From: JAKFWF01 sp963750535 | Lineage (GTDB): Bacteria > Pseudomonadota > Alphaproteobacteria > Rhizobiales > Hyphomicrobiaceae | Length of the DNA stretch: 64,000 nt | Reading direction: 5' to 3' | Assembly: GCA_963750535.1 (NCBI GenBank) | Contig: CAVVRF010000002.1 | Span: 124,001-188,000, forward strand | In this document: positions 37,960 through 46,844 of the stretch, one piece after another | How positions within the stretch are numbered: the stretch's first letter is position 1 | Layout of the letters: every line of letters starts with the position of its first letter | The notes under the pieces: generated by a model | Told to the model about the DNA's origin: nothing | What the model saw: the letters and a program-made list of their open reading frames with translations, nothing else | Database searches by the model: none | Position numbers and translations under genes: made by a program

Positions 37960-39087
37960 ATGAAGACCCGCGCTGCCGTCGCCTTCGAGAAGGCAAAGCC
38001 TCTCGAGATCGTCGAGGTCGACCTCGAAGGGCCCAAGGAAGGCGAGGTGCTGATCGAGGTCAAGGCCACCGGCATCTGCCACACCGACGAGTTCACCCTG
38101 TCCGGCGCCGATCCGGAGGGCCTGTTCCCGGCGATCCTCGGGCACGAGGGCGCCGGCATCGTCGTCGACGTCGGCCCGGGCGTGAAATCGCTCGCCAAGG
38201 GCGATCACGTCATCCCGCTCTATACGCCCGAATGCCGCGCCTGCCCGTCGTGCCTGTCGCGCAAGACCAACCTGTGCACCGCGATCCGCGCCACGCAAGG
38301 CCAGGGCGTGATGCCGGACGGCACCAGCCGGTTCTCCTACCAGGGCCGCAAGATCCACCACTACATGGGCTGCTCGACGTTCGCCAACCACACCGTGCTG
38401 CCCGAGATCGCGGTGGCGAAGATCCGCAGCGACGCGCCGTTCGACAAGGTCTGCTACATCGGCTGCGGCGTCACCACCGGCATCGGCGCGGTGATCAACA
38501 CCGCCAAGGCCGGCCCCGGCTGCACCGGCATCGTGTTCGGGCTCGGCGGCATCGGCCTCAACGTGATCCAGGGGCTGCGCCTCGCCGGCGCCGACATGAT
38601 CATCGGCGTCGACATCAACCCGTCGAAGAAGGCCTGGGGCGAGAAGTTCGGCATGACGCACTTCGTCAACCCGAAGGACGTCGGCGGCGATCTCGCGCCC
38701 CATCTCGTCAACATGACGAAGCGCGGCGCCGACCAGATCGGCGGCGCCGACTACACGTTCGACTGCACCGGCAACGTCGACGTCATGCGCACCGCGCTCG
38801 AGGCCTGCCATCGCGGCTGGGGCGAGAGCATCGTGATCGGCGTCGCCGGCGCCGGGCAGGAGATCAAGACGCGCCCCTTCCAGCTGGTCACCGGCCGGGT
38901 CTGGAAAGGCACCGCGTTCGGCGGCGCTCGCGGCCGCACCGACGTGCCGAAGATCGTCGACTGGTACATGAACGGCAAGATCGAGATCGACGCAATGATC
39001 ACCCACACGATGCCGCTCGAGGACATCAACAAGGGCTTCGACCTCATGCACGAGGGCAAGAGCATCCGCGGCGTGGTGGTTTTCTGA
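37960..39087 (+). CDS. S-(hydroxymethyl)glutathione dehydrogenase / class III alcohol dehydrogenase
   Basis: Detoxifies formaldehyde bound to glutathione and also reduces S-nitrosoglutathione. 375 residues, zinc MDR fold. Catalytic zinc ligands in KATGICHTDEFTLSG and LGHEGAGIVVDVGPG; structural-zinc cysteines in YTPECRACPSCLSRKTNLC; class III residues in MGCSTFANHTVLPEIAVAKI; NAD site in GLGGIGLNVIQGLRLAG. Usual symbols are frmA or adhC. Followed 2 bases later by a carboxymuconolactone-decarboxylase-like gene, which suggests one transcript. Confidence 0.95.
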   Translation: MKTRAAVAFEKAKPLEIVEVDLEGPKEGEVLIEVKATGICHTDEFTLSGADPEGLFPAILGHEGAGIVVDVGPGVKSLAKGDHVIPLYTPECRACPSCLSRKTNLCTAIRATQGQGVMPDGTSRFSYQGRKIHHYMGCSTFANHTVLPEIAVAKIRSDAPFDKVCYIGCGVTTGIGAVINTAKAGPGCTGIVFGLGGIGLNVIQGLRLAGADMIIGVDINPSKKAWGEKFGMTHFVNPKDVGGDLAPHLVNMTKRGADQIGGADYTFDCTGNVDVMRTALEACHRGWGESIVIGVAGAGQEIKTRPFQLVTGRVWKGTAFGGARGRTDVPKIVDWYMNGKIEIDAMITHTMPLEDINKGFDLMHEGKSIRGVVVF

Positions 39088-39089
39088 GC

Positions 39090-39674
39090 ATGGCGGATAA
39101 GCCGAGGTCGCGCCTGCCGGAGCTCGATCCGGCGGCCATGACGCCGGAGCAGGCGCGCGTCTTCGATGCGATCAGGTCCGGTCCGCGCGGGGTGGTGCAG
39201 GGGCCGCTCGCGGTCTGGCTGCACAGTGCCGAGCTTGCCGACAAGGCGCAGGCGCTCGGCGCCTTCTGCCGCTTCGGCACCTCGCTGCCGCCGCGGCTTT
39301 CCGAGCTGGCGATCCTGGTGATGGGCGCCCACTGGCAGGCGGGCTTCGAGTGGGCGGTGCACGCACCGATCGCGATAACGGCCGGTGTCGAGCCGGCGGC
39401 GGTCGAGGCGATCCGCGGCGGCGAGACGCCGGTGTTCGCCGACGCGCCGGCGCGGGCGGTCTACGCGTTTGCCGCCGAGTTGTTGCGGAACCGCCGGGTC
39501 AGCGACGCGACCTACGCCGAGGCGGTCGAATTGCTCGGCACCCGGACGGTCGTCGAGCTGGTCGGCCTCCTCGGCTACTACACGCTGATCTCGATGACGA
39601 TCGCGGTGTTCGACGTCGCCCTGCCCGACGGCACGCCCGACCCGTTCGCGGACCGGAATGATCGGCTGGGGTGA
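39090..39674 (+). CDS. Carboxymuconolactone decarboxylase family protein
   Basis: 194-residue helical protein of the AhpD/CMD superfamily. Seen: LPPRLSELAILVMGAHWQAG followed by FEWAVHAPIA, and GTRTVVELVGLLGYYTLISM. The Cys-x2-Cys pair of true AhpD peroxidase partners is absent, so it is not AhpD-like in chemistry. The exact reaction is unknown; many such proteins are annotated by fold only. The family has gamma-carboxymuconolactone decarboxylase, of the ortho-cleavage pathway, as its founder, but the meta pathway here does not need one. Starts at the ATG 39090, 2 bases after the adh stop. Confidence 0.82.
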   Translation: MADKPRSRLPELDPAAMTPEQARVFDAIRSGPRGVVQGPLAVWLHSAELADKAQALGAFCRFGTSLPPRLSELAILVMGAHWQAGFEWAVHAPIAITAGVEPAAVEAIRGGETPVFADAPARAVYAFAAELLRNRRVSDATYAEAVELLGTRTVVELVGLLGYYTLISMTIAVFDVALPDGTPDPFADRNDRLG

Positions 39675-40037
39675 GGGGCGTGGGGGACTGGGACGCCGTT
39701 CTGCGTTGAGCGTGCGGTGATCCGAGTTCCGGGCCGCCGGTATCGATCACACGGCGGATGGTCCTGGCCCGTTGGATTTGCTCTGATCAGTCGAATCGGC
39801 CAACTTCACGAGGTGATGGAAGTTTCGGGACGGCAGTGGGCGATGAGCGGTCTTGCCTGGCGGGTATTGCGGGCAGGTCGGTAGGGCAGTGGGAGCGGTC
39901 GTGGCCTGGGCTGTAGTCGCGGTGCCCTTGCGGCGCAGCTCGCGTGGCCGCAGCACGTAGTATGCGGAAGAGGGAATCACGAATCCGCTGGTTCATGAAG
40001 CGCACCCCGAGCAAGGCATACGGTGTACAGGATGACG
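39675..40037. other. Gene-free stretch beside the low-GC patch
   Basis: 363 bases with no open reading frame I can support on either strand. Composition drifts from very GC-rich to moderate toward 40 kb. There is no clear tRNA, repeat or hairpin of note. It separates the core adh operon from the accessory gene at 40038-40921. Confidence 0.5.
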
Positions 40038-40921
40038 TCATCCGGCCAGCGGAAGCTCAGGGGTAGACGACCCATCGTCTCGTCCGAGCACCTCCTCTAC
40101 AAAGTACTTCACTTTGAGCCCCTTCCTCGGACCAAGCGACTGCTCGGTACGGAGACGAGCATGGATGCGATCGCCTCGCCGAAATTTCTCGATGCCATCG
40201 TCAACGCGCTTCATGAAGGCGACATCTTCGATCTTCGCAGAAAAGGTCCTCCCCCCATCATTGAACTTCCATTGAGCGGTTCCCTCTAAGACGGGGCTGA
40301 TTACGCGTAGCATGACCTCTTGGCTCGCCGTGTGATCGGAGGCAGCCGAGGTCACATCTCGGAAACAAGGCGCCTCTTCCTTCTTGGCTGCCACTACGGT
40401 CTCGTCGTCGAGCTTGACTTCAACCTCGTCAGCTTCTCCCACCATAGGGTTACCGACGAAACGCTGCGACGACCGACTTGCATCTGTGTGCAGGATGAGT
40501 GTCACTGTATTTTGGTTATACACATTGACGACGCCGCTATTGTTCTCCACCGAAACCGAGCCGTTATCTGCGTACAAGACCTTCTTGGGTTTCTCTCCCC
40601 GCAGGTGTTTCAAAAGGTCAAAGCCGGCCTTCAGCAGAGTGATGAGCGGCTTGATGTGCTCGATCGGGGGAAGTAGTGGGAGTGCCGTTGCCGCAAGCCC
40701 GACGCCGTCACGGACAATCTCGAAGACTTGCTGGATTTCGAAGGATGACTTTTTTTGAATGCCTTGATGCGGCCCCGGCCAACTGCATCACCGCCATAGG
40801 TGATCCTTGCCGCGGCGTTCAGGAATTCGACACTGCCTCGAATGGCCTCTGCCGCCACAATGGAGTTCATCTCGCCACGCAGCGCATCTCCTCGGTATGT
40901 AGCGGTCAGAGTGAGTTGCAT
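40038..40921 (-). CDS. Hypothetical protein of an uncharacterised family, one frameshift
   Basis: About 294 residues from the ATG at 40921 once one base is restored in the run of seven Ts at 40750-40756 (probable A8 reduced to A7 on the coding strand). The N-terminal beta region is MQLTLTATYRGDALRGEMNS. Then comes a helical middle (SFEIQQVFEIVRDGVGLAAT), SVENNSGVVNVYNQNTVTLI, and a C-terminal beta domain (WKFNDGGRTFSAKIEDVAFM, FRRGDRIHARLRTEQSLGPR). Similar sporadic proteins occur in varied bacteria without known function, but I cannot name the family. Codons are less GC-biased than in neighbours, suggesting lateral gain. Confidence 0.6.
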
Positions 40922-41520
40922 TCGCGGACTTCTCGCAGCAGTTGCGCCAAAGCCACAAGGCCACGACTACGACGCGCCCGCAACAGTGGGCGGATGTTAT
41001 TGACAACATTCTGAGTGAGCGAACCAACCCGCCTCTGTTATGCCATCTCCGGGTTTTGCCAGGCAGGCGCCGTTCGACGATCCAGTCGCGATCGCCCAGT
41101 TAGCTGAAGTGGTCAACGACGGGCCCCGCGTCGCCGATTGCAGCAAGGGCGAGGACCGCTCCTGTACACCCACGACCCAGGTCCGCAGCGCATAGCCGCG
41201 TAGCTTCGACGGCAACTGAGCGTCTCAACACGTCACTCGCCCGGTCGCTGGCGACGCGGTCCCGGGTCTCGCGCATCCTGCGCTCGCCCGGGAATGCAAG
41301 CTGGGAAAGGGGCGCTCATTTGGCGGCGATCCGCCTGCTGTACGAATAGGCGCACGAGCGGGCTCGCGCCGGCGGCGCCGGTCAAGCTCCCGCAGCCAGA
41401 GCCGAGCTCCGCCCCCTCCCCTTGCCTCCCCGGCCGGAGCGCGGTAGCGCGCAGAGCCGGGGCCGCGTCGGTGGCGGGCTCAGCGCCGCTGCCTACTGCG
41501 CATTTCCTGCTGCCCACTGC

Positions 41521-41548
41521 CTATTGGCTATTGGCTATTGGCTATTGC
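41521..41548. repeat. Tandem heptamer CTATTGG x4
   Basis: Four head-to-tail copies of CTATTGG, the last ending in C, in one 28-base run. The flank (CATGCTATTCGCC) holds a degenerate copy. Simple repeat of unknown role; unequal copying could change its length between strains. Confidence 0.85.
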
Positions 41549-41977
41549 ATGCTATTCGCCACCCTCCAACTTATCCACGCTTCCCGCCCGCATGCGATAC
41601 TGCCCTCGTTCCGCTTCATCGAGGGCGTGCTTCGAAGGCGTTCTGGTGCGGAGGCGGAATAGGACGGTCCGGGAATCACTGCGGTCACGCACCGCACATT
41701 CTGGGAGGGCGCCGCGACCCCTGTAGCGAGACCGGGGGCAGCCTGAGGCTCTAAGGAGGGCCTCGAAGACCTCGCCTAAAACGCGACGGGTGCCCCGCGA
41801 AAATCCGTCCGAGTGGGGTGGCTCTGGGCCACCTGAATGAAAGAATGCGGAAGACCGCCGTGGACCACGGCCGCCCCGCTCCCCCTCGATCAGAGGGGAA
41901 AAGTGAAAATCACCGCCTGAACGAAACCGCGATGGGATCGATTGCTTGTATGCACACCGAAACCGCATCGCCGGTAG

Positions 41978-42064
41978 GTTGGGTTAGCGCCCCTTGGCGC
42001 GTAACCCAACAACTTCGGCCGCCGGCGCAGCGTTGGGTTACGCGCGGAAGCGCGCTGACCCAAC
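41978..42064. repeat. Two adjacent GTTGGGTTA...TAACCCAAC hairpins
   Basis: 41978-42010 pairs GTTGGGTTAGCGC with GCGCGTAACCCAAC. 42032-42064 pairs GTTGGGTTACGCGC with GCGCGCTGACCCAAC. Both are versions of a widespread proteobacterial intergenic palindrome. They lie just past the stop of the enoyl-CoA hydratase relic (42097), where they could end its transcript. Confidence 0.75.
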
Positions 42065-42096
42065 TACGGCCCGCGACCGCTGCGCCCGCGCGCCGC

Positions 42097-42874
42097 TCAG
42101 CGATGCTTGAACTGGGCTTTCCGCTTCTCGACGAAGGCGGCCATGCCTTCCTTCTGGTCCTCGGTCGCGAACAGCGAGTGGAACACGCGGCGCTCGAAGC
42201 GGACACCCTCGGACAACGTCGTCTCGATAGGAGCGGTTGACCGCTTCCTTCGCCATCATCACCGCCGGCAGCGACATCGACGGCGATCGTCTCGGCCGCC
42301 TTGATCGCCTCGGCCAGCAGGTCGGCGGCCGGCACGACGCGGCTGACGAGGCCGGAGCGCTCGGCTTCCGCCGCGTCCATCATGCGGCCGGTGAGGCACA
42401 TCTCCATCGCCTTCGACTTGCCGACGAAGCGGGTCAGCCGCTGCGTGCCGCCGGAACCCGGGATCACGCCGAGGCTTGATCTCGGGCTGGCCGAACTTCG
42501 CGGTGTCGGCGGCGATGATGAAGTCGCACATCATGGCGAGCTCGCAGCCGCCGCCGAGCGCGAAGCCGGCGACCGCGGCGATCACCGGCTTGCGGCAGGT
42601 CGTGACGCGCTCCCAGGAGCTCGATGAAGTCGCCCTTGTAGACGTCCATGTAGGTCTTCGACTGCATCTCCTTGATGTCGGCGCCGGCGGCGAACGCCTT
42701 CTCCGAGCCGGTGATCACGATGCAGCCGATGCCATCGTCGGCCTCGTAGGCGTCGAGCGCCCGGGTCAGCTCGCCGATCACGGCGGCGTTGAGCGCGTTC
42801 AGTGCCTGCGGGCGGTTGAGCGTGATGAGCCCGACGCGGCCGCGCGTCTCGACGATGATGTTCTGATAGCTCAT
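42097..42874 (-). pseudogene. Enoyl-CoA hydratase, four frameshifts
   Basis: Crotonase-type beta-oxidation enzyme. Pieces in successive frames make a full protein: start MSYQNIIVETRGRVGLITLN, then KAFAAGADIKEM, VIAAVAGFALGGGCELAMMC, DFIIAADTAKFGQPEIK, GVIPGSGGTQRLTRFVGKSK and a standard EGMAAFVEKRKAQFKHR end. Both catalytic Glu positions (of CELAMM and of VIPGSGGTQRL-type region) are present. The breaks are extra bases near 42616, 42475, 42279 and 42227. Removing four bases from 778 leaves 774, giving exactly 257 residues, the family norm. So the gene is either very recently broken or the sequence here is poor. Usual annotation would be enoyl-CoA hydratase (fadB1/paaF-like). Confidence 0.85.
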
Positions 42875-42991
42875 GGGCTGAGGCCTCCGCTCTGCGATTG
42901 CGCCGGTTTTCCAGCAAGCAGTAGCGAAGCGCCCCTTCGGCGGCAATCGTGTTGTCCGCCGCTTGGGCGGGCGCTGGTCGCCGCCCGCCGG

Positions 42992-43351
42992 CTAGAACAG
43001 CCGGGCGCCGTTCGGCACCGGCAGGTCCGGCCTGAACATGACGACCGCGCCGTTCGCGTCCGGAAAGCCGAGGGTCAGCACTTCCGACATGAACTTGCCG
43101 ATCTGGCGCGGCGGGAAATTGACCACGCCCGCAACCTGCCGGCCGACCAGCTCCTCGAGCCGGTAGTGGACGGTGATCTGTGCCGACGAGCGCTTGATGC
43201 CGATGCCGGGGCCGAAGTCAATTTTGAGCTTGATCGCCGGCTTGCGAGCCTCCGGGTAGGGCTCGGCCTCGATGATGGTGCCGACCCGGATGTCGACCTT
43301 CAGGAAATCGTCGAACGAAATTGTCGGCTGCGCGCCGCCCGTGCTTTCCAC
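42992..43351 (-). CDS. csaA: tRNA-binding domain protein, CsaA-like
   Basis: 119-residue OB-fold protein of the EMAP-II/tRNA-binding type. CsaA of Bacillus is an export-related chaperone, so secretion support is possible but not shown here. Seen: ISFDDFLKVDIRVGTIIEAE at the N-terminus, RKPAIKLKIDFG, SSAQITVHYRLEELVGRQVA, GVVNFPPRQIGKFMSEVLTL and GFPDANGAVVMF. Full-length and intact. It lies on the same strand as, and upstream of, the enoyl-CoA hydratase. Confidence 0.9.
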   Translation of the reverse strand: MESTGGAQPTISFDDFLKVDIRVGTIIEAEPYPEARKPAIKLKIDFGPGIGIKRSSAQITVHYRLEELVGRQVAGVVNFPPRQIGKFMSEVLTLGFPDANGAVVMFRPDLPVPNGARLF

Positions 43352-43432
43352 GCCCTGTCTCCCGCTGCAACGGCCACACTACGGCCAGGCGAGCCTTTAC
43401 CCGCGAACGCCACCGGCGATCAAGCCGGCAGG

Positions 43433-45037
43433 CTATTCGCTTTCGCGCTTGCCGGTGATCAGGTCCCAGGCGACGTTGATCTCCTTGATGCGGATATCGC
43501 GAAGCTCGCGGTCGGCGTCATTGCGGGCGAGATCGGGGTGCCAGCTGATGCGCAGCGCCTCGACCAGCCGCTTCAGGATCGCCTCGCTCACTCCATTCGA
43601 GACGCCCAGGGTCATGTAGGCCTCGTCCTTGTTGCGCGGCAGCGCCCGCACCGTATGCAGCCCCGACAGGCTCGATACGGCGCTGTCGGCGATGTTCTGC
43701 AGGCGGTCGAGGTCCTGGGCGATGCGCTCGAGCCGCCGGCGTGCCCGCGTCCAGGCATCGGCCTCGACGCCGCTCTTCGACGAGATGGCGGCGATGACGA
43801 CGGCGAGCCGCCGCTCGCTGGCCTGCAGGTCGCGCGCCAGGGCATTGCGCAGCGGCGCCATCATGGCCAGCCGCTCGAGCGCGCCGGAAATCAGGGTGAT
43901 GTGACCCTCGGCCTTGTCGCGCAGCGCCACCGCGCGCGGACCGTCGCCATGCTCGCCGGCCGCGCTCGATACGCCGATCGCCCGCCGGCGCACGCGGCGC
44001 GAGCGGCGACGCAGCACGATCCCGGTGATCGTGAGCAGGCCGGTCGCGACCAGCATCAGAGCGTAGAAACGGGCAAATCCCTCCAACGCCACGGTCGAGG
44101 CCTCCTCGCGGCTGGCATAGACACCGGCGGCCTCGGCGCGCTCGGTCCAGGCTACCGGTGTGATAACCGGCAACGTGATACCCGGCGGTGCGGCGACGGG
44201 CAGTGGCGGCACCGGCGGCGGGATCACGGATGGCGTGATGATGGGGGGCGGTGTGTCGATCGGCGGGGCGGCAGCGACAGCTTTGGCGGGCGCCGGCGGC
44301 TGGTCCACCATCGCCGGGGCTGCTGGTCCCGTGGGCGCGATCGCGGTCGCGGCAAAGCCTTCTACCGCCGTCGCCGGCCGTACAGGTTCGAGCGCTTCGC
44401 TCACGACGTCGTCGGCCATGCGGCGGGGAACCGCCGGCAGGGCGATCGGCGCCGGTGCGAAGCCGGCCTCGGTTTCGGGCCCACGCGTTACCTGGATCGG
44501 CTTCGGCGGCGCCTCCGCATCGACCATCACGCGGGCGCGGACCAGCCCGAGCGGCGCAAAGCCGCGCGGCATCGCCAGGATGTGACTGCGCATCACGCCG
44601 CGCGCGGGTGCATAGCCGGCAAGCTGGCATTCCGGTGGCATGCCCGACCGTCCGGCGCCGCGGTTGGCCTCGGCGCAGCCATCGTTGAAGCGCGGACCGA
44701 GGCGCAGCAGCAGCTGGCCGTTCTCGATCACGGCGCGGTTCTGCAGGTGGCCGGCTGCGGCGGCGACGATCTCCGGCCACGTCACCCGCCCGCCGGTACA
44801 TTGGACGGCGAAGCGGTGCACCATCCAGGTGCGGCATCGGCCTTTCTCGCCGGCCGGACAGAACGTGAACGCCTGCTGCTCGCGCTGGCCAACGATTGGA
44901 AAGCTGTGCTCGCGCGCCGGCTCGACACGCAGCCGGCCGCCGTCCAGGCTGCAGGTGAACGGCAGGGAAACCTTGTCCTTTGCGATGCCATCGCCAGCGC
45001 CCACGCTCGTCACGACGACAACAACGAATACAGCCAT
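43433..45037 (-). CDS. Membrane-anchored protein with C-terminal J-domain-like module
   Basis: About 534 residues from the ATG at 45037 (a TTG at 45091 would add 18). N-terminal signal (MAVFVVVVVTSVGAGDGIAK), a periplasmic part with cysteines (FTCSLDGGRLRVEP, FTFCPAGEKGRCRTW), a long Pro/Ala-rich linker, then one membrane helix (ALMLVATGLLTITGIVLR, about 322-342) followed by Arg-rich residues. The cytoplasmic end has a coiled part and a J-like domain (EAYMTLGVSNGVSEAILKRL) with HPD at about 500-502 (RISWHPDLARNDADR). The HPD tripeptide is what stimulates DnaK. Not a standard DnaJ; role unknown. Divergent from DUF3754. Confidence 0.75.
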   Translation of the reverse strand: MAVFVVVVVTSVGAGDGIAKDKVSLPFTCSLDGGRLRVEPAREHSFPIVGQREQQAFTFCPAGEKGRCRTWMVHRFAVQCTGGRVTWPEIVAAAAGHLQNRAVIENGQLLLRLGPRFNDGCAEANRGAGRSGMPPECQLAGYAPARGVMRSHILAMPRGFAPLGLVRARVMVDAEAPPKPIQVTRGPETEAGFAPAPIALPAVPRRMADDVVSEALEPVRPATAVEGFAATAIAPTGPAAPAMVDQPPAPAKAVAAAPPIDTPPPIITPSVIPPPVPPLPVAAPPGITLPVITPVAWTERAEAAGVYASREEASTVALEGFARFYALMLVATGLLTITGIVLRRRSRRVRRRAIGVSSAAGEHGDGPRAVALRDKAEGHITLISGALERLAMMAPLRNALARDLQASERRLAVVIAAISSKSGVEADAWTRARRRLERIAQDLDRLQNIADSAVSSLSGLHTVRALPRNKDEAYMTLGVSNGVSEAILKRLVEALRISWHPDLARNDADRELRDIRIKEINVAWDLITGKRESE

Positions 45038-45371
45038 CAGCGCATCCGGCAAGCGAATGCCGCGAACACCAGGCCCTGAGATCGGCACCAAGTCTGCCCC
45101 CTTGCGAATAGTCCGCAGGCGGCCCCGCAGCCGCCAACGTGCAACTCCTTCCTTCGATCATCGTCCCCACAGAGAGATCGTGAGGGCAAACCACGGCACG
45201 ACTGTGGCCGCTTCGCGGCGATCGCCCGGATTGTCGGCGCGATCACGCACCTCAAAGAGCACACCAGATTGCCCAATTCCAGTGCAACATCCCGCATACG
45301 CTCGACAATCGCCGGCCCGGCCCCCTAAAAGGCTGGATCATCTGAGTACGAGCGGCTGCTTGGAGGGAGCC

Positions 45372-46844
45372 ATGTCGTCGGCATCAACGACTGCGACGAG
45401 CGCATCGGCGGATAAGGCGAGCACCGGAACGGTGCGGCAGCGGGTGATCGTCAAATCGGGCGGCGAGACCGCGTCGTTGCCGACTCCGACGATCGTGAAG
45501 GTCGATTCCAAGCCCGGAGATGTGGTCGGCTTCGACCTGCTCGCCCGCCACGGCGACACCACCCGCGAAACATTCGTGCCGATCACGAAGGCCGCCCTGA
45601 TCGATCGCCTGACCCACGACGACGCCTGGCCTGTGGGCGAGGCCAAGCAGGCGCGCCGGCTGTTCCAATACCTCGACCACTGGCGGCGGCAAAGCTACTT
45701 CGCACAGCAGCGCGATATCGATCGGCTCTACGAGGCGTTCAATCCCGACAGCGACCTGCTGGCCACTCGCGCCTATTCGCAAGCCGAACGCAACCGGATG
45801 CAGACCCGCGTGGTCAACCATGTGCAGCGCCTTCTCAAGCAGGCCAACTACGTGCGGGTGATGCCGAAGGAAGTCGAGCTGCTGACCAAGGGCTCGCACT
45901 ACGGTCTCGATCTGAAGATCGACCTGGAGGCCTTCGACGAGCTGCTCGTCTATTACCGCGGCCGCTCGACCCGCAAGGAGCAGCGCCGCGAGTTGCGCAA
46001 GTTCTATCGCAAGGTCGAGTTCGATGTGCCGATCTTCCGGCGGCTGTTCGTCCTGTTCAAGCTGAAGTCGTTCGACAAGCGCGTCGAGGAGGTCATGGCC
46101 GAGCGGAAGATCAGCCGGAAGGAGGCGGAGAAGGATATCCGCCGGCTGCGCTCGATGCTGCCGGCGCAGATCCGGTCCGACAACATCCACATGAAGCTGT
46201 TCAAGAACATGCCGCGTTCCGACGTGGAGATGATCTTCCCCAATGCGAAGGTGGGCTTCCGTCTGCTGGACAAGATCAAGCTCGGCTTGACCGGCGGCGC
46301 GGGCCTTGGCATGGGCATATTCGGTGCCGCCGGCAAGATCGCCCTTGCCGCCTCAAATCCCGTCGCGGCAATGGGTGCGGTCGCCGGTCTCGGCGGCATA
46401 GCCATGCGCCAGGGCGTCAACTTCATGAATCAGCGGCAGCGCTACATGGTGGTGATGGCGCAAAATCTCTATTTCCACGCGATGGCGGACAATCGCAGCG
46501 CGATGATCAAGCTCGCCGACCGGGCCGCCGAGGAGGACGTCAAGGAAGAGATGCTGCTCTATTCGGTGCTTGCGAAAACGCCGGTCAGGCGGAGCGAGCT
46601 CGACCACGTCGACAGCGGCGTGGAGCGCTACATCAAGAAGGTCTTCGACGTCGACGTCGACTTCGACCTGCACGACGCCCTGGACCGGCTGATCGCCGAG
46701 GGCCTCGTCGTCGAGAATGCAGACGGAGAGCTGGTGGCGCTGCAGCCGGCCGAGGCCGCCCACCTCATCGACGGCAAGTGGGATCAGTTTCTCGACCTGC
46801 TGCTGGAAGACGACACCACGGTCGGTGTGGAAGTCGACGATTGA
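45372..46844 (+). CDS. DUF3754 (TMEM143-like) protein
   Basis: 490 residues; the start is the ATG at 45372 with GGAGGGAG immediately upstream. Homologue of the family that includes human mitochondrial TMEM143 (DUF3754), of unknown function. Seen: the helical N-terminal part (ERNRMQTRVVNHVQRLLKQA), the FDELLVYYRGRSTRKEQRRE signature, the KVEFDVPIFRRLFVLFKLKS core, one or two hydrophobic helices (GLTGGAGLGMGIFGAAGKIA, then LAASNPVAAMGAVAGLGGIA), and a C-terminal LYFHAMADNRSAMIKLADRA part with an acidic tail. Its stop overlaps the prmA start (TGATG). Confidence 0.88.
   Translation: MSSASTTATSASADKASTGTVRQRVIVKSGGETASLPTPTIVKVDSKPGDVVGFDLLARHGDTTRETFVPITKAALIDRLTHDDAWPVGEAKQARRLFQYLDHWRRQSYFAQQRDIDRLYEAFNPDSDLLATRAYSQAERNRMQTRVVNHVQRLLKQANYVRVMPKEVELLTKGSHYGLDLKIDLEAFDELLVYYRGRSTRKEQRRELRKFYRKVEFDVPIFRRLFVLFKLKSFDKRVEEVMAERKISRKEAEKDIRRLRSMLPAQIRSDNIHMKLFKNMPRSDVEMIFPNAKVGFRLLDKIKLGLTGGAGLGMGIFGAAGKIALAASNPVAAMGAVAGLGGIAMRQGVNFMNQRQRYMVVMAQNLYFHAMADNRSAMIKLADRAAEEDVKEEMLLYSVLAKTPVRRSELDHVDSGVERYIKKVFDVDVDFDLHDALDRLIAEGLVVENADGELVALQPAEAAHLIDGKWDQFLDLLLEDDTTVGVEVDD

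Larger units (their letters stand above)
40922..42096. other. Gene-poor accessory region of about 1.2 kb
   Basis: No convincing gene on either strand. Short open frames exist but none shows protein-like composition or a ribosome-binding site. The stretch contains a TATTGGC tandem repeat (41521-41548), two GTTGGGTTA hairpins (41978-42064) and GC-rich imperfect repeats around 41240-41500. It looks like degraded or repeat-filled intergenic DNA between the unknown gene and the broken enoyl-CoA hydratase. Confidence 0.55.

Noticed and set aside
36177..39674. A single 1165-codon HemY-AdhC-CMD fusion
   Set aside because: The frame is in register with HemY before the shift and with the CMD gene at the end, but it passes through the adh gene in the wrong frame. 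Three separate genes fit all evidence.
41521..41548. CRISPR-like array
   Set aside because: Repeat units are 7 bases with no spacers and no cas genes in the window.
42476..45079. 867-codon plus-strand open frame opposite enoyl-CoA hydratase, csaA and the J-domain gene
   Set aside because: It lies across three recognisable minus-strand genes and reads as Arg/Leu/Asp-rich noise.
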